Made by a program: the position numbers and the translations under genes. Shown piece by piece: positions 32,107 through 40,716 of a stretch of DNA of 64,000 nucleotides. The notes under the pieces are model-generated. The model did no database searches. It was not told where the DNA came from and was given only the letters and a program-made list of their open reading frames with translations. The DNA is from Marinibacterium sp050389775 (lineage in GTDB: Bacteria; Pseudomonadota; Alphaproteobacteria; Rhodobacterales; Rhodobacteraceae), in NCBI RefSeq assembly GCF_050389775.1, contig NZ_CP177144.1, positions 3,658,001 through 3,722,000 on the forward strand. Direction: 5' to 3'. Each line of letters begins with the position of its first letter. The first letter of the stretch is position 1.

Positions 32107-34758
32107 TCATCCCCATGCCCCGTCCCTGTCCTGGTAGAAGGACGGTGCCCCGGCCGGCCGGTCCTCGCCCGGGTCCAGCAGGGCCATGCGCAGCCCGGCC
32201 TGGCGGCAGGACACGACCATGGTGCGTTCCACCGCATGGGCCAGCGTGCCGTCCAACTGGCCGTCCTCGGGTTCGAAATCCTCGGCGCTCAGCCCCAGCC
32301 GCATCAATGGCCCCAGCGCCGCGAACCGGCCAAAGATCATCGACCCGGCGATGAACCGGCATTGTTCGGCACATTCGGCCGGCCGGGCCTGCATCCGCCG
32401 GATCAGGTCCAGCACATGGGCCTCGTTCTCCATCAGGTAGCTGCGCAGCAACAGCGCGTGATCGCGCGGGCCGGCCAGGCCGACACCCGGATCATCGGCC
32501 ATCAGCCGCAGCGTCGCGGCGATGGTCGCCGGATTGCAGAGCTGGTCCAGCAGGTCGTCGCTCCAGTCGGCGCCATCCTGGCGATGGGGCGATTTCTTGG
32601 TGTGCAGCTTGAGGAAACAGGCATGCCCGGCGGCCTGGACCTCGGGGAGGATGGTCAGGAAGGGCAGGATATCGCGGCCCCGGTTGGGGGTTTCGAAGAC
32701 ACGCGCCTGCAGGCCGGCGGCTTCGAGCAGGGCGGCGAGGTCAGCGGCGATCCCGGGCCGGCAGGTGACGTAGAGCCGGAAGGGCGTGTCGATCCGGGCC
32801 AGCCGGTCGAGGATCTCGGCGGCGACATCGGTGTAATAGACATGCAGGATCACGGCCAGCGCCGGCACGCCTGGCTGGGCTTCGGGCAGCGGCGGGACGG
32901 CGGCCCGGGCGCGGGCCAGGCGCAGGGCGCGCAGGCGGGCATCGCCCAGCCGGCCGTCGGGTTCCAGCACGGCGCCCTGGTGCCAGTCGTTCCAGGCATC
33001 GAGCAGCACGAAGGCATCAGACCCCGCACCCGACAGGCCCCGCAGGGCGGTTTCCAGGGCAATGCCCAGCGGCTCGGGCCCGCTGTCCTGCAGGATCAGC
33101 GGCGCATCGGGGGCGACCGGCGTGGTATCGGCCCCGACCGGCAGCCAGAGCGGCCCGCCGGCGGCCAGGCCCCGGCGCAGGCAATCGAGCGCCACGGTTT
33201 CATAGGGCAGCACCCGGCCGGCCAGGCCCGGCGGCAGATCGGGCGCCGTGTCATCGGCGGGCACATCCAGCCGGGCCAGCTCGGCCGGGCCGGGCAGGAC
33301 AGCGCCGCGCAGGTCGTCCGACCAGGGCGCCGGCCCGCCCCGCTCGCCATCCACACCGGCCAGCAGGATCCAGGGCGCGGGCATGCCCTGGGCGGTGCAG
33401 GCCCCGGCGATCAGGCTGCACAGGCCGGCGACATCCTCGATCCCGTCCAGCTGGCGCAGGACCAGCAGCGGCCGGTCATCGACCAGCACCGCCCGGCCGG
33501 CCTGCCACAGCCGCGCGATATCACCGGCCAGCCGGTCGGCCGCGGCCGGACCGGGCAGGTCCCCGGCGGGGGCACGGGCCGCGCGGGCGGCATCGCGCAG
33601 GGGCCAGCCAAGGGCCACGGGCAGCGGCGCCTCTGCCATGCCGGCAAACGCCGCGTAGCCGGCCGGAAAGGCACAGCCATCGTCCCAGAGGTAATGGTCG
33701 AGCACAAAGCCCGACAGGCCGTGATCGGCCGCCAGGCGCATCTGTTCGGCCAGGGTGCCGGCCACGCGCGGATCGTAATAGCCCAGCCGCCCGGGCGCGG
33801 CCGGTTGGGCATGATCGGCATAAAGCGGACGGGCGGCGGTGATCCCCGCCCAGGGCACAGGCTGGCCGGTCAGGGCCTCAAGCGCCGGGCCGGGCTCGAA
33901 CAGGGGGCTATAGCGGGCCAGCACCGGGACCGGCGGGCGCGCATCCCCTTCCGCCGGTGCGGGGCACAGCCGCTCGGCCGCGGCGCGGAACCGGGCCAGG
34001 CGGTCCTTGCCCCGGTCCTGATCCCTGTCCCCATCCGCGACCGGAGCATCATCCGGTTCGGGCCGTGGCAGGGGCAGGCAGCCATCGAACCGACCGGCCG
34101 ACAGGTAGTGGTACAACGGCCGGGCAATCGCCCGGCCCGGTCCGGCATAGGCGGCCACATAGGCCCTGGGATCGAACCGCACCGAAGGCCGGCGCAGCGC
34201 GGCATCGCCATGGGCCAGGAAATGGCGCAGGGCGGCCCAGGCACCGGGCGGCACATCGGCGTGATGGCGGCGATAGAACGCCTCGTCGAACCAGCCACAG
34301 AGCGGGACCAGCGTTTCGGGCCGGCGCAGCAGGTCGAGCTGTTCGGCCACCGGCGCGCCCAGCGGCAGCACCGGGCCCAGCGTGATGCCACATTCGCCCA
34401 TCACCGCCATCAACCCCCGCGCCCGGGTCAGCACATCCTGCAGGTCGGGCCGCAGGTAAAGCGTGAACCCCAGATCGACCAGCGGGTGCGGCCGGCTGCG
34501 GGCCAGCGGCCCGGCGGCCAGGAAATCGGCCAGCAGGTTGGCGCCGGGGGCCGTGCCATAGAGCTGACGGTAATGGCCGGGATCGATCAGCGGGAACAGG
34601 GCGCGCTGTGCCGCCGGCGGGGCCAGGCCATAGAGGTCGACCAGCTCTTCGCCATAGAGCACATCCGCCCCCGTCGCCGCATGCGCGCTCGCGGCGGGCA
34701 GGTAACCGCCATCCAGATAGGCCTGGGCGGCCAGGGCACCGGCGCTGCGCAGGGTCAT
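32107..34758 (-). CDS. Surface-glycan protein: GH99/WbsX-like domain plus rhamnan-synthesis (RgpF) domain
   Basis: 883 residues from the ATG at 34758 (ATGA overlap). The first 270 residues carry two copies of a short pattern (FDEAFYRRHHADVP...LRHFLAHG and FDPRAYVAAY...LYHYLSAGRFDG). A GH99/WbsX-like domain follows (about 290-620; GYYDPRVAGTLAEQMRLAADHG and LLDAWNDWHQGAVLEPDGR). A C-terminal RgpF-type domain follows (about 630-860; AVILHVYYTDVAAEIL, ETPNRGRDILPFL, LKLHTKKSPH). This architecture is known from polysaccharide and O-antigen loci. It probably builds or trims a cell-surface glycan; no signal peptide, so cytoplasmic face. Confidence 0.85.
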   Translation of the reverse strand: MTLRSAGALAAQAYLDGGYLPAASAHAATGADVLYGEELVDLYGLAPPAAQRALFPLIDPGHYRQLYGTAPGANLLADFLAAGPLARSRPHPLVDLGFTLYLRPDLQDVLTRARGLMAVMGECGITLGPVLPLGAPVAEQLDLLRRPETLVPLCGWFDEAFYRRHHADVPPGAWAALRHFLAHGDAALRRPSVRFDPRAYVAAYAGPGRAIARPLYHYLSAGRFDGCLPLPRPEPDDAPVADGDRDQDRGKDRLARFRAAAERLCPAPAEGDARPPVPVLARYSPLFEPGPALEALTGQPVPWAGITAARPLYADHAQPAAPGRLGYYDPRVAGTLAEQMRLAADHGLSGFVLDHYLWDDGCAFPAGYAAFAGMAEAPLPVALGWPLRDAARAARAPAGDLPGPAAADRLAGDIARLWQAGRAVLVDDRPLLVLRQLDGIEDVAGLCSLIAGACTAQGMPAPWILLAGVDGERGGPAPWSDDLRGAVLPGPAELARLDVPADDTAPDLPPGLAGRVLPYETVALDCLRRGLAAGGPLWLPVGADTTPVAPDAPLILQDSGPEPLGIALETALRGLSGAGSDAFVLLDAWNDWHQGAVLEPDGRLGDARLRALRLARARAAVPPLPEAQPGVPALAVILHVYYTDVAAEILDRLARIDTPFRLYVTCRPGIAADLAALLEAAGLQARVFETPNRGRDILPFLTILPEVQAAGHACFLKLHTKKSPHRQDGADWSDDLLDQLCNPATIAATLRLMADDPGVGLAGPRDHALLLRSYLMENEAHVLDLIRRMQARPAECAEQCRFIAGSMIFGRFAALGPLMRLGLSAEDFEPEDGQLDGTLAHAVERTMVVSCRQAGLRMALLDPGEDRPAGAPSFYQDRDGAWG

Positions 34759-35258
34759 CGCGGATCCACCTGGCGGATCAGGTCGCGCCAGCGGGCCACG
34801 CGGGCCAGGCTGCGGGCATTGGGCGCGCGCCATTCGTCCCGGCCGCGATGCATGTAATGGCTCAGCGCATCAGGAAAGGCGCCCTGGGCGATCAGCAGGC
34901 GCACGTCGGGATAGAAATCCATGTACCAGGCGGCATCGAACATCACCGGCGGCGGATCGGCGCCCTCGAAATAGCCCTGCCGGCGAAAGAACTCGGCCCC
35001 GTCGCGCAGGCGCTGCCAATCCAGCAGCGTGCCGGCCGCGTCGGCCAGGGCCGGATCGGCGCCGTCGATGTCATAGGGCTCCAGCGCCAGTTCGACGAGA
35101 AAGCGCAACAGGCGGGGATCGACGGCCACGGTGGGCGCGTCATCCACATCAGCCGCCGGGGCGGCGGCCTCGCCATCGTCCGCCGGGGTGGCCTCGTCGG
35201 CGGGCGCAAGCCCCAGCAGGGGCAGCAGCCGGTCGGCGGGTGCGAAGAAATCGGTCAT
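34755..35258 (-). CDS. Small glycan-operon protein with FD-Y-PDV-HY-G motif
   Basis: 167 residues from the ATG at 35258 (ATGA overlap with the gene before). Residues about 20-50 are Ala/Asp-rich linker. The C-terminal part contains MFDAAWYMDFYPDVRLLIAQGAFPD then LSHYMHRGRDEWRAPN, the short repeat also found twice in the N-terminus of the following GH99/RgpF protein and common in glycosyltransferase-associated proteins. Function not known; possibly a binding or scaffolding partner of the glycan enzyme, with which it is translationally coupled. Confidence 0.65.
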   Translation of the reverse strand: MTDFFAPADRLLPLLGLAPADEATPADDGEAAAPAADVDDAPTVAVDPRLLRFLVELALEPYDIDGADPALADAAGTLLDWQRLRDGAEFFRRQGYFEGADPPPVMFDAAWYMDFYPDVRLLIAQGAFPDALSHYMHRGRDEWRAPNARSLARVARWRDLIRQVDPR

Positions 35259-35755
35259 GGCGCCGTGCCCCCGCTGTTGTCGCCGGTCGGGGCAACGTCC
35301 GACGCGGCACTGACCTGCCAGTCGCGCAGGACCACGCCCAGCGTGCGGTTGTCGCCCTTGCCCGGGCGCGTGGGATGTGCGGCGCGCAGCGAAAGGTCCA
35401 GCCAGGTCATGTCTTCGGCGCCGGGCAGGTCGATGCCGTCGCATTCGGTCCAGAAACGCCCGTCGGAGGGGCGCAGCGTGGCGATCACCCGGGCGCCCAG
35501 GCGCAGCACGACCGCTGCGCCGCCCGGCGCGTCGGTGGCCGGCAGGTGAACGGCCAGGTGCAGGCGCGCCGGCCCGCCCAGGGCCGGAAAGCGGCCACGC
35601 AGGTAGGGCGTTGTCCAGCCGTCGGGAAACCAGGTGCCGGCGAGGATCTCGGGCCGCTCGGGGCTGGCCGGGGTCTTGGGCTGCGCGGCGCCGGATCGGG
35701 TCGCGTCGCTGCCGGCCGGGGCCGGGCCGGAGCGGTTGGGGGCCTGTTCGGACAT
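35255..35755 (-). CDS. Hypothetical beta-rich protein of the glycan operon
   Basis: 166 residues. After a Pro/Ala/Ser-rich N-terminus (about 35 residues) a beta-sandwich-like domain follows (FPDGWTTPYLRGRFP, ARLHLAVHLPATD, GAAVVLRLGARVIATLRP, LGVVLRDWQV), resembling the accessory domains seen at the N-terminus of some bacterial glycosyltransferases. No catalytic motif is visible. The stop overlaps the next gene start, and the gene before ends only five bases upstream, so it belongs to the same operon. Role inferred only from context. Confidence 0.6.
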   Translation of the reverse strand: MSEQAPNRSGPAPAGSDATRSGAAQPKTPASPERPEILAGTWFPDGWTTPYLRGRFPALGGPARLHLAVHLPATDAPGGAAVVLRLGARVIATLRPSDGRFWTECDGIDLPGAEDMTWLDLSLRAAHPTRPGKGDNRTLGVVLRDWQVSAASDVAPTGDNSGGTAP

Positions 35756-35759
35756 CGGG

Positions 35760-36809
35760 TTACTCGGCCGCCCGCGGGACGGGCATGGCGGCCTGGTCGG
35801 TCACCGCGCGCAGCAGGCTGTCGAGCCGGTCGGTAAAGGCCGCGACCGAATGCAGCTGGCGCAGCTGGGCGGCCCGGTCGTGCCGCGCGGCATCGGCAGG
35901 GGCACAGAGACCCGCCAGGGCGTCGGCATCGCCCCCTTCCGCCCCCTCGCCCGTATCGGCCAGACGCAGCCCCGCGGGCGCCGCAACCGGCAGGCCCAGC
36001 CACATCGCGCGGGTCAAGGGCCAGGCCTGGGCCGGCTCGTCGTCGCAGCTCAGCACGCCGTCGCAGGCCGCCACCAGGCGGCACAGGCTGTCCGGCCCCC
36101 ACATACCGGCCCCGTCGGCCAGGTCCGGCACCGGGTCCAGCGCCTCATGGGCCGCGATGATCCCGGGCAGCGGCCGGGACGGATCATCCACCGCCACGCA
36201 CAGGCCGCGCGTGCCGGTCTCGCGCCAGGAGGCATCCAGCCGCGCCAGCACCCCGACCAGCCGGTCGCGCGACGGCCCGGAGCGGCCGGCCAGCACCAGG
36301 ATGCGGCGGCGGGCGTCGGGCAAGGCCGGCAGCGGCGCATAGCCCGGCGCGCTGTCCTGCAGGTCAAAGCCCAGGAACCCGGCGTCCAGACCGGCGCCGG
36401 CCAGCACCTCGGCCTGGCGGCGGGTCATCGTCCAGGTCATGTCAAAACCGGCCAGCGCCTCGGCGCCGGGCGCCCGGGTCACCGGCAGCGCCACCTGCAG
36501 CCCGCCCTGCCCGTCAGGCGCCCCGGCCGCCGGGTCCACATGGATGACAAGATCGGCCCCGGCGCCCAGGCTCTCATGTTCGCGCAGATCGGCATGCAGC
36601 GCGCCTGCCGGCCCTGTCGCCGTGTCGACCACCCGCACCGGCAGGCCCAGCCGCATCAGCCCGCGAAAGACCATCCGCGTGATCGCGGACGGCACGCCGC
36701 ACCCCCGGCAATCGCCGGTGACAAGGATGCGGGGGCCGGTTTGGTGAGCCGTGTGGTGAGCCGTGACAGGAGGGGCGGTCTTCTGGTCACATGCATGGAT
36801 GTTTCGCAT
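35760..36809 (-). CDS. Putative GT-B-like glycosyltransferase
   Basis: 349 residues from the ATG at 36809. It opens with a strand-turn-helix GPRILVTGDCRGCGVPSAITRMVFRGLMRLGLPVRVVDT, resembling the N-terminal Rossmann fold of GT-B enzymes. Later RRRILVLAGRSGPSRDRLVGVLARLD and SLCRLVAACDGVLSCDDEPAQAWPLTRAMWLGLPVAAP look like the donor-sugar half of family 4-like transferases (acidic residues followed by a helix with a small-residue turn). No clear EX7E motif, so the call rests on fold-like pattern and operon context. First gene of the glycan/carrier operon. Confidence 0.55.
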   Translation of the reverse strand: MRNIHACDQKTAPPVTAHHTAHQTGPRILVTGDCRGCGVPSAITRMVFRGLMRLGLPVRVVDTATGPAGALHADLREHESLGAGADLVIHVDPAAGAPDGQGGLQVALPVTRAPGAEALAGFDMTWTMTRRQAEVLAGAGLDAGFLGFDLQDSAPGYAPLPALPDARRRILVLAGRSGPSRDRLVGVLARLDASWRETGTRGLCVAVDDPSRPLPGIIAAHEALDPVPDLADGAGMWGPDSLCRLVAACDGVLSCDDEPAQAWPLTRAMWLGLPVAAPAGLRLADTGEGAEGGDADALAGLCAPADAARHDRAAQLRQLHSVAAFTDRLDSLLRAVTDQAAMPVPRAAE

Positions 36810-37222
36810 GTCGGATATTCTGCCTTCGTCGTCTTCAGTTCCCCGGCGCGCGAACGGCCGATCCCGTGCCCCGGCAGTCGCCGCGGCCCGATACGTCACA
36901 TGTCCCTACCCGCCGCCGCCCGTGCATCGGCATTCCCGAAGCCACGGGGGTTGGCAAATCTGCACCCGTCCAGCCGCGTGACCGGCCCCGGGCGCGTTTC
37001 GGGCAAACCTGCCCCCCGGCAAATGCCGGACCTCACATTGTCATCGCATTACCGGTCGGCCCTGCCGATCCGGCGTATCGATCCCCACGATCGGCAAAAT
37101 GTCGCCAAGGGATTGCAGCCGTCAAGGCAGTTTGCGGTCTCATGGCCGAAAAATGGCCATTCGAACACATTTCGGCCCGATGCCCTCGATCTGTCACGCC
37201 CGCCGAAACAAACCGCCGGGGT
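36810..37222. other. Intergenic region upstream of the glycan operon
   Basis: About 410 bp, lower GC than surroundings, no gene supported. It carries an inverted repeat ATGGCC-N7-GGCCAT (37142-37160) and presumably the promoter of the glycan operon; downstream on the minus strand is the operon start. No clear -10/-35 pair found. Confidence 0.5.
37142..37160. promoter_or_regulatory. Inverted repeat, possible operator
   Basis: ATGGCC (37142-37147), seven bases GAAAAAT, GGCCAT (37155-37160). Located in the gene-free stretch 330 bp before the glycan operon and 60 bp beyond the end of the TetR gene. Regulator unknown; could also be a small 3' hairpin for the TetR transcript. Confidence 0.3.
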
Positions 37223-37876
37223 TCAGGACGGCGGTTGCAGGTAATCCAGCAGCTGGTCACGCAGGTCGGCTAGGTTGCGCGCGTAGTTCAGGTCGTTGCG
37301 CGCAGGGCCACCAAAGAACACCCCGTCGATGGCCATCGAGGTCAACCTGGCCGTGCGTTCGGCATCAACCCGGCGGAACCGGCCCTCGGCCATGCCCGCC
37401 TCGATCGACTGGCGCAGGGTCTCGCGCTCGCGGGCATAGAATTCGTCGATCATTTCCATGGCCCGGGCATCGCGGCTGTCCTGGGCCGAGAAATCCGACA
37501 TCAGCTTGACCATGCGCGTCAGGCGCGGGGCGGCCTCGGCCGTGGCGCGAAACCAGACATCGGCCGCGCCCAGCGGGGCGCCGGTGTCCTTGGGCAGGTC
37601 GTCGAAAGCCACGAGGAAATCGTCGATCGCATGGCGCAGGGCGGCATGGACCAGCCCCTCCTTGCTGTCGAAGTAATGGTAGAGCAGCGCCATGTTCACG
37701 TCGCAGGCCGCGGCCAGCTGGCGCATCGAGATCGAGGCGAAATGGCGATTCGCACAGAGCCGCAGCATTTCATCGAGGATCTGCACCCGCCGAACCGCCG
37801 GATCCAGCCGCCGTCGCGTCGCGGTCTTGGTCAAGGGCGCTCTCCTGTTCTCATCCAGCCCGCCAAGCGAACTCAT
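37223..37876 (-). CDS. TetR family transcriptional regulator
   Basis: 217 residues from the ATG at 37876; an open extension to 37960 would run through the divergent promoter. N-terminal helix-turn-helix: VQILDEMLRLCANRHFASISMRQLAAACDVNMALLYHYFDSKEGL, a canonical TetR DNA-binding domain, followed by an all-helical ligand domain. It is not RutR-like in sequence. Divergent from the ABC-transporter/monooxygenase operon, with AT-rich palindromic sites between, so it probably represses that operon and itself and is relieved by the transported compound. Confidence 0.88.
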   Translation of the reverse strand: MSSLGGLDENRRAPLTKTATRRRLDPAVRRVQILDEMLRLCANRHFASISMRQLAAACDVNMALLYHYFDSKEGLVHAALRHAIDDFLVAFDDLPKDTGAPLGAADVWFRATAEAAPRLTRMVKLMSDFSAQDSRDARAMEMIDEFYARERETLRQSIEAGMAEGRFRRVDAERTARLTSMAIDGVFFGGPARNDLNYARNLADLRDQLLDYLQPPS

Positions 37877-37881
37877 CACCC

Positions 37882-37934
37882 GATTAATAGCACATAATTT
37901 ACACAGTAAAAAAACTTGATTTCGAGTATTAATC
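37882..37934. promoter_or_regulatory. Paired ATTAAT operator sites between TetR and the ABC operon
   Basis: GATTAATA (37882-37889) and its exact inverse TATTAATC (37927-37934) flank a very AT-rich 37-bp core. Each contains the self-complementary ATTAAT. This is the only strongly AT-rich spot in the region and lies between the divergent starts (37876 and 37987), as expected for overlapping promoters with TetR operators. Confidence 0.5.
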
Positions 37935-37986
37935 ATTCGTTTAGTTAAGGTGTCAATCAACCTCCCCCTCTCCCGGAGACTCTCTC

Positions 37987-39051
37987 ATGCGCCTGCCCCG
38001 TTCGCTTGTCCTGCTTGCCTCTGCCGCCTCGATCGCCCTGACCGCCCCTGCCCTGCAGGCCCAGGAAAAGGACACGTTCCGCGTGGGTTACGTGGTCTAT
38101 GTCGGGTTCATGCCGCTGGCCTGGATGCGCGCCGAGGGCATCATGGACAGCTGGGGCGAGAAATACGGGATCGATGTCGAGCTGATCCAGATCAACGATT
38201 ACGTCGGTTCCATCAACCAGTTCATCGCCGGTGACCTGGATGCCGTGGCCGTGGCCGGGATGGACGCGCTGACCATGCCCGCCGCCGGCGGGGTCGATAC
38301 CTCGATCTTCCTGATCACCGATTATTCCGACGGCAACGACATGCTGATCTCGCGCGGGGCCGACAGTGTCGAGGACCTGCTCGACCAGGAGGTCTGGCTG
38401 CTGCAATACTCGGTGTCGCATTACCTGCTGAACCGGGCGCTGGATGCCGCCGGCATCACCGAGCCCTGGCGGGTGAAAAGCGTCAACATCTCGGATGCCG
38501 AGATCGGCGCGGCCTATGTCACCCAGCCCGACATGGCCCATGTCGCCACCTGGAACCCGATCGCGACCGAGATGCTCAACGCCGTGCCCGACAGCAAGGT
38601 GCTGTTCGACAGCTCGCAGATCCCCGGCGAGATCATGGATGTCTTCATCGCCAAGACCGACACGCTGGCCGATTACCCCGATTTCCCCAAGGCCGTGACC
38701 GGCGCCTGGTACGAGGCGATGGCCACCATGGCCGAGGGCAGCGACGAGATGATGGACGTCATGGCCTCGGCCATGGGCACCGACGTGCCGGGGCTGCAGG
38801 TGCAGGTCGACCAGACCCATTTCTTCTACACCCCGGGCGATGCGGCGGCCTTCCTGGCATCCGAAGACACCGTGGCCACGATGGACAACGTGCGCACCTT
38901 CAGCTTTGAGCAGGGCCTCTTTGGCCAGGGCGCATCCAGCGTCGACGACATCGGCATCGAGGTCGGCGGCACCACCCTGGGCAGCCCCGACAACGTGAAA
39001 CTGCGCTTTGATGCCAGCTTTGCGGAAATGGGCGCCGCCGGCGCGCTCTGA
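37987..39051 (+). CDS. NitT/TauT-type ABC substrate-binding protein
   Basis: 354 residues. Signal peptide MRLPRSLVLLASAASIALTA, cleavage near LQAQ-EK. The mature domain (FRVGYVVYVGFMPLAWMRAEGIMDSWGEKYGIDVELIQINDY, LDAVAVAGMDALTMPAAGGVD) matches SsuA/TauA/nitrate-type binding proteins. Ligand unknown. Followed 13 bp later by the permease gene and, beyond the ATPase, by a flavin monooxygenase, so the ligand is likely the compound that enzyme oxidises or a precursor. Confidence 0.88.
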   Translation: MRLPRSLVLLASAASIALTAPALQAQEKDTFRVGYVVYVGFMPLAWMRAEGIMDSWGEKYGIDVELIQINDYVGSINQFIAGDLDAVAVAGMDALTMPAAGGVDTSIFLITDYSDGNDMLISRGADSVEDLLDQEVWLLQYSVSHYLLNRALDAAGITEPWRVKSVNISDAEIGAAYVTQPDMAHVATWNPIATEMLNAVPDSKVLFDSSQIPGEIMDVFIAKTDTLADYPDFPKAVTGAWYEAMATMAEGSDEMMDVMASAMGTDVPGLQVQVDQTHFFYTPGDAAAFLASEDTVATMDNVRTFSFEQGLFGQGASSVDDIGIEVGGTTLGSPDNVKLRFDASFAEMGAAGAL

Positions 39052-39064
39052 GCCAGAGGCACCC

Positions 39065-39883
39065 ATGGGTCGAGCCGTCAACCGGCTGCCGTCACGCAGG
39101 GCAAAGATCCTGCTGGGGGCGCTGCCGTTCATCGCCGTGATCGCGGCCTATGCCATCGCGTCGGACGCCCGCCATGCGGTCGACGCGGGCGACAAGCTGA
39201 TGCCCGGGCTGGAGGCGTTCCGCGCCGCCATGTCCCGGCTGATCTTCGACATCGACCGGATGACCGGCCAGCGCCTGTTCTGGGCCGATACCGCCGCCTC
39301 GCTGTCGCGGCTGGCCATCGGGCTGGGCATCTCGGCAGTGGTCGGGCTGGTCGTGGGCATCTTCGTGGGGTTCATCCCCTACCTGCGCGCGACGTTCGAA
39401 CCGTTCTTCGCCGCCCTGTCGCTGGTGCCGCCGCTGGCGGTGCTGCCGATCCTGTTCATCATCTTCGGGCTGGGCGAGCTGTCCAAGGCCGTGCTGATCG
39501 TCTTTGGCATCGCGCCCTTCATCATCCGCGACGTGATGCTGCGCGTGGCCGAGATCCCGCGCGAGCAGATCGTCAAGGCCCAGACCCTGGGCGCCTCGAC
39601 CTGGCAGATGATCCTGGGCGTGGTCCTGCCCCAGGTGCTGCCGCGCCTGGTCTCTTCGGTACGCCTGTCGCTGGGCGCGGCCTGGCTCTTTGTCATCGCG
39701 GCCGAGGCGATCACGGCCGAGGCCGGCCTGGGCTATCGCATCTTCCTGGTGCGCCGTTACCTGGCGATGGATGTCATCCTGCCCTACGTGGTCTGGATCA
39801 CCTTCCTGGCCTTTGCCATGGATTACGCCCTGCGCCTGATCCACGACGCGATCCCCTGGACGCGCTTCCGGGAGGGCAGCTGA
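39065..39883 (+). CDS. NitT/TauT-type ABC permease
   Basis: 272 residues from the ATG at 39065. About six membrane spans, and the BPD-type EAA loop KAQTLGASTWQMILGVVLPQVLPRLVSSVRLSLGAAWLFVIAAE is characteristic of SsuC/TauC permeases. The final TGA shares its A with the ATG of the ATPase gene. Confidence 0.9.
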   Translation: MGRAVNRLPSRRAKILLGALPFIAVIAAYAIASDARHAVDAGDKLMPGLEAFRAAMSRLIFDIDRMTGQRLFWADTAASLSRLAIGLGISAVVGLVVGIFVGFIPYLRATFEPFFAALSLVPPLAVLPILFIIFGLGELSKAVLIVFGIAPFIIRDVMLRVAEIPREQIVKAQTLGASTWQMILGVVLPQVLPRLVSSVRLSLGAAWLFVIAAEAITAEAGLGYRIFLVRRYLAMDVILPYVVWITFLAFAMDYALRLIHDAIPWTRFREGS

Positions 39884-40644
39884 TGGCCGTGATCCGTTTC
39901 GACAAGGTCTCCAAGTCCTACGGCCAGACCGTGGTGCTGGAAAACATCGACCTGACCATCGACGACAACGAGTTCCTGGCCGTCGTCGGGCCGTCGGGCG
40001 CGGGCAAGACCACCCTGCTGCGCATGTTGCTCAGCCAGGAAAAGCCCAGCCGCGGGCGCATCCTGATCGACGACGTGCCCATCGCCGACGAGCCGATGCC
40101 CGACCGGGGGATCGTCTTCCAGCGCTATTCGGTCTTTCCCCATCGCACGGTGCTGCGCAACGTGATGATGGGCCCGGAATGGCTGGCCGCGCCCCTGACC
40201 GGCCGGCTCTTCGGGATGCAGCGGGCCGAGCTGCGCGACCGGGCCCAGGCCATGCTCGACCGGGTCGGGCTGGGCGGCCATGCCGGGCTGTATCCGGCCC
40301 AGCTGTCGGGCGGCCAGCAGCAGCGGCTGGCCATTGCCCAGGCCCTGATGACCCGGCCCAAGGTGCTGTTGCTCGACGAACCCTTCGGCGCGCTCGATCC
40401 CGGCACCCGCCGGGCGATGCATACGCTGGTGCTGGAACTTTGGCGCGAACACCGGATGACCGTTGTCATGGTCACCCACGACCTGTCCGAGGCCTTTCAC
40501 CTGGGCACCCGCGTGATCGCCGTCGACAAGTCGCGCCACGATCCCCATGCGCCGCATCGCTTCGGCTCGGTCGTGACCTCGGATTTCGAGGCCAAGCTGC
40601 GGCTGGTGCGCCGATTGCACGACGAGGCCCAGGCCGCCGGCTGA
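39883..40644 (+). CDS. NitT/TauT-type ABC ATPase
   Basis: 253 residues. Walker A GPSGAGKTTLLR, Q-loop RGIVFQRYSVFPHRTV, signature LSGGQQQRLAIAQALMTRP, Walker B VLLLDEPFGALDP, H-loop MVTHDLSEAFHLGTRVIAVD. Typical SsuB/TauB-type ATPase of usual length. Same operon as the binding protein and permease; 72 bp before the monooxygenase gene. Confidence 0.92.
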   Translation: MAVIRFDKVSKSYGQTVVLENIDLTIDDNEFLAVVGPSGAGKTTLLRMLLSQEKPSRGRILIDDVPIADEPMPDRGIVFQRYSVFPHRTVLRNVMMGPEWLAAPLTGRLFGMQRAELRDRAQAMLDRVGLGGHAGLYPAQLSGGQQQRLAIAQALMTRPKVLLLDEPFGALDPGTRRAMHTLVLELWREHRMTVVMVTHDLSEAFHLGTRVIAVDKSRHDPHAPHRFGSVVTSDFEAKLRLVRRLHDEAQAAG

Positions 40645-40716
40645 CCCGCCGGCGCGCCCTGGTACCCCGCGAATTCATCCCTTCCCCGTCCCCCCAAGTA
40701 CCCAAGGACCCGACAC

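Noticed and set aside
37223..37876. TetR gene as the missing rutR
   Set aside because: Its recognition helix and ligand domain do not resemble RutR, and it is paired with a different divergent operon with its own AT-rich sites.
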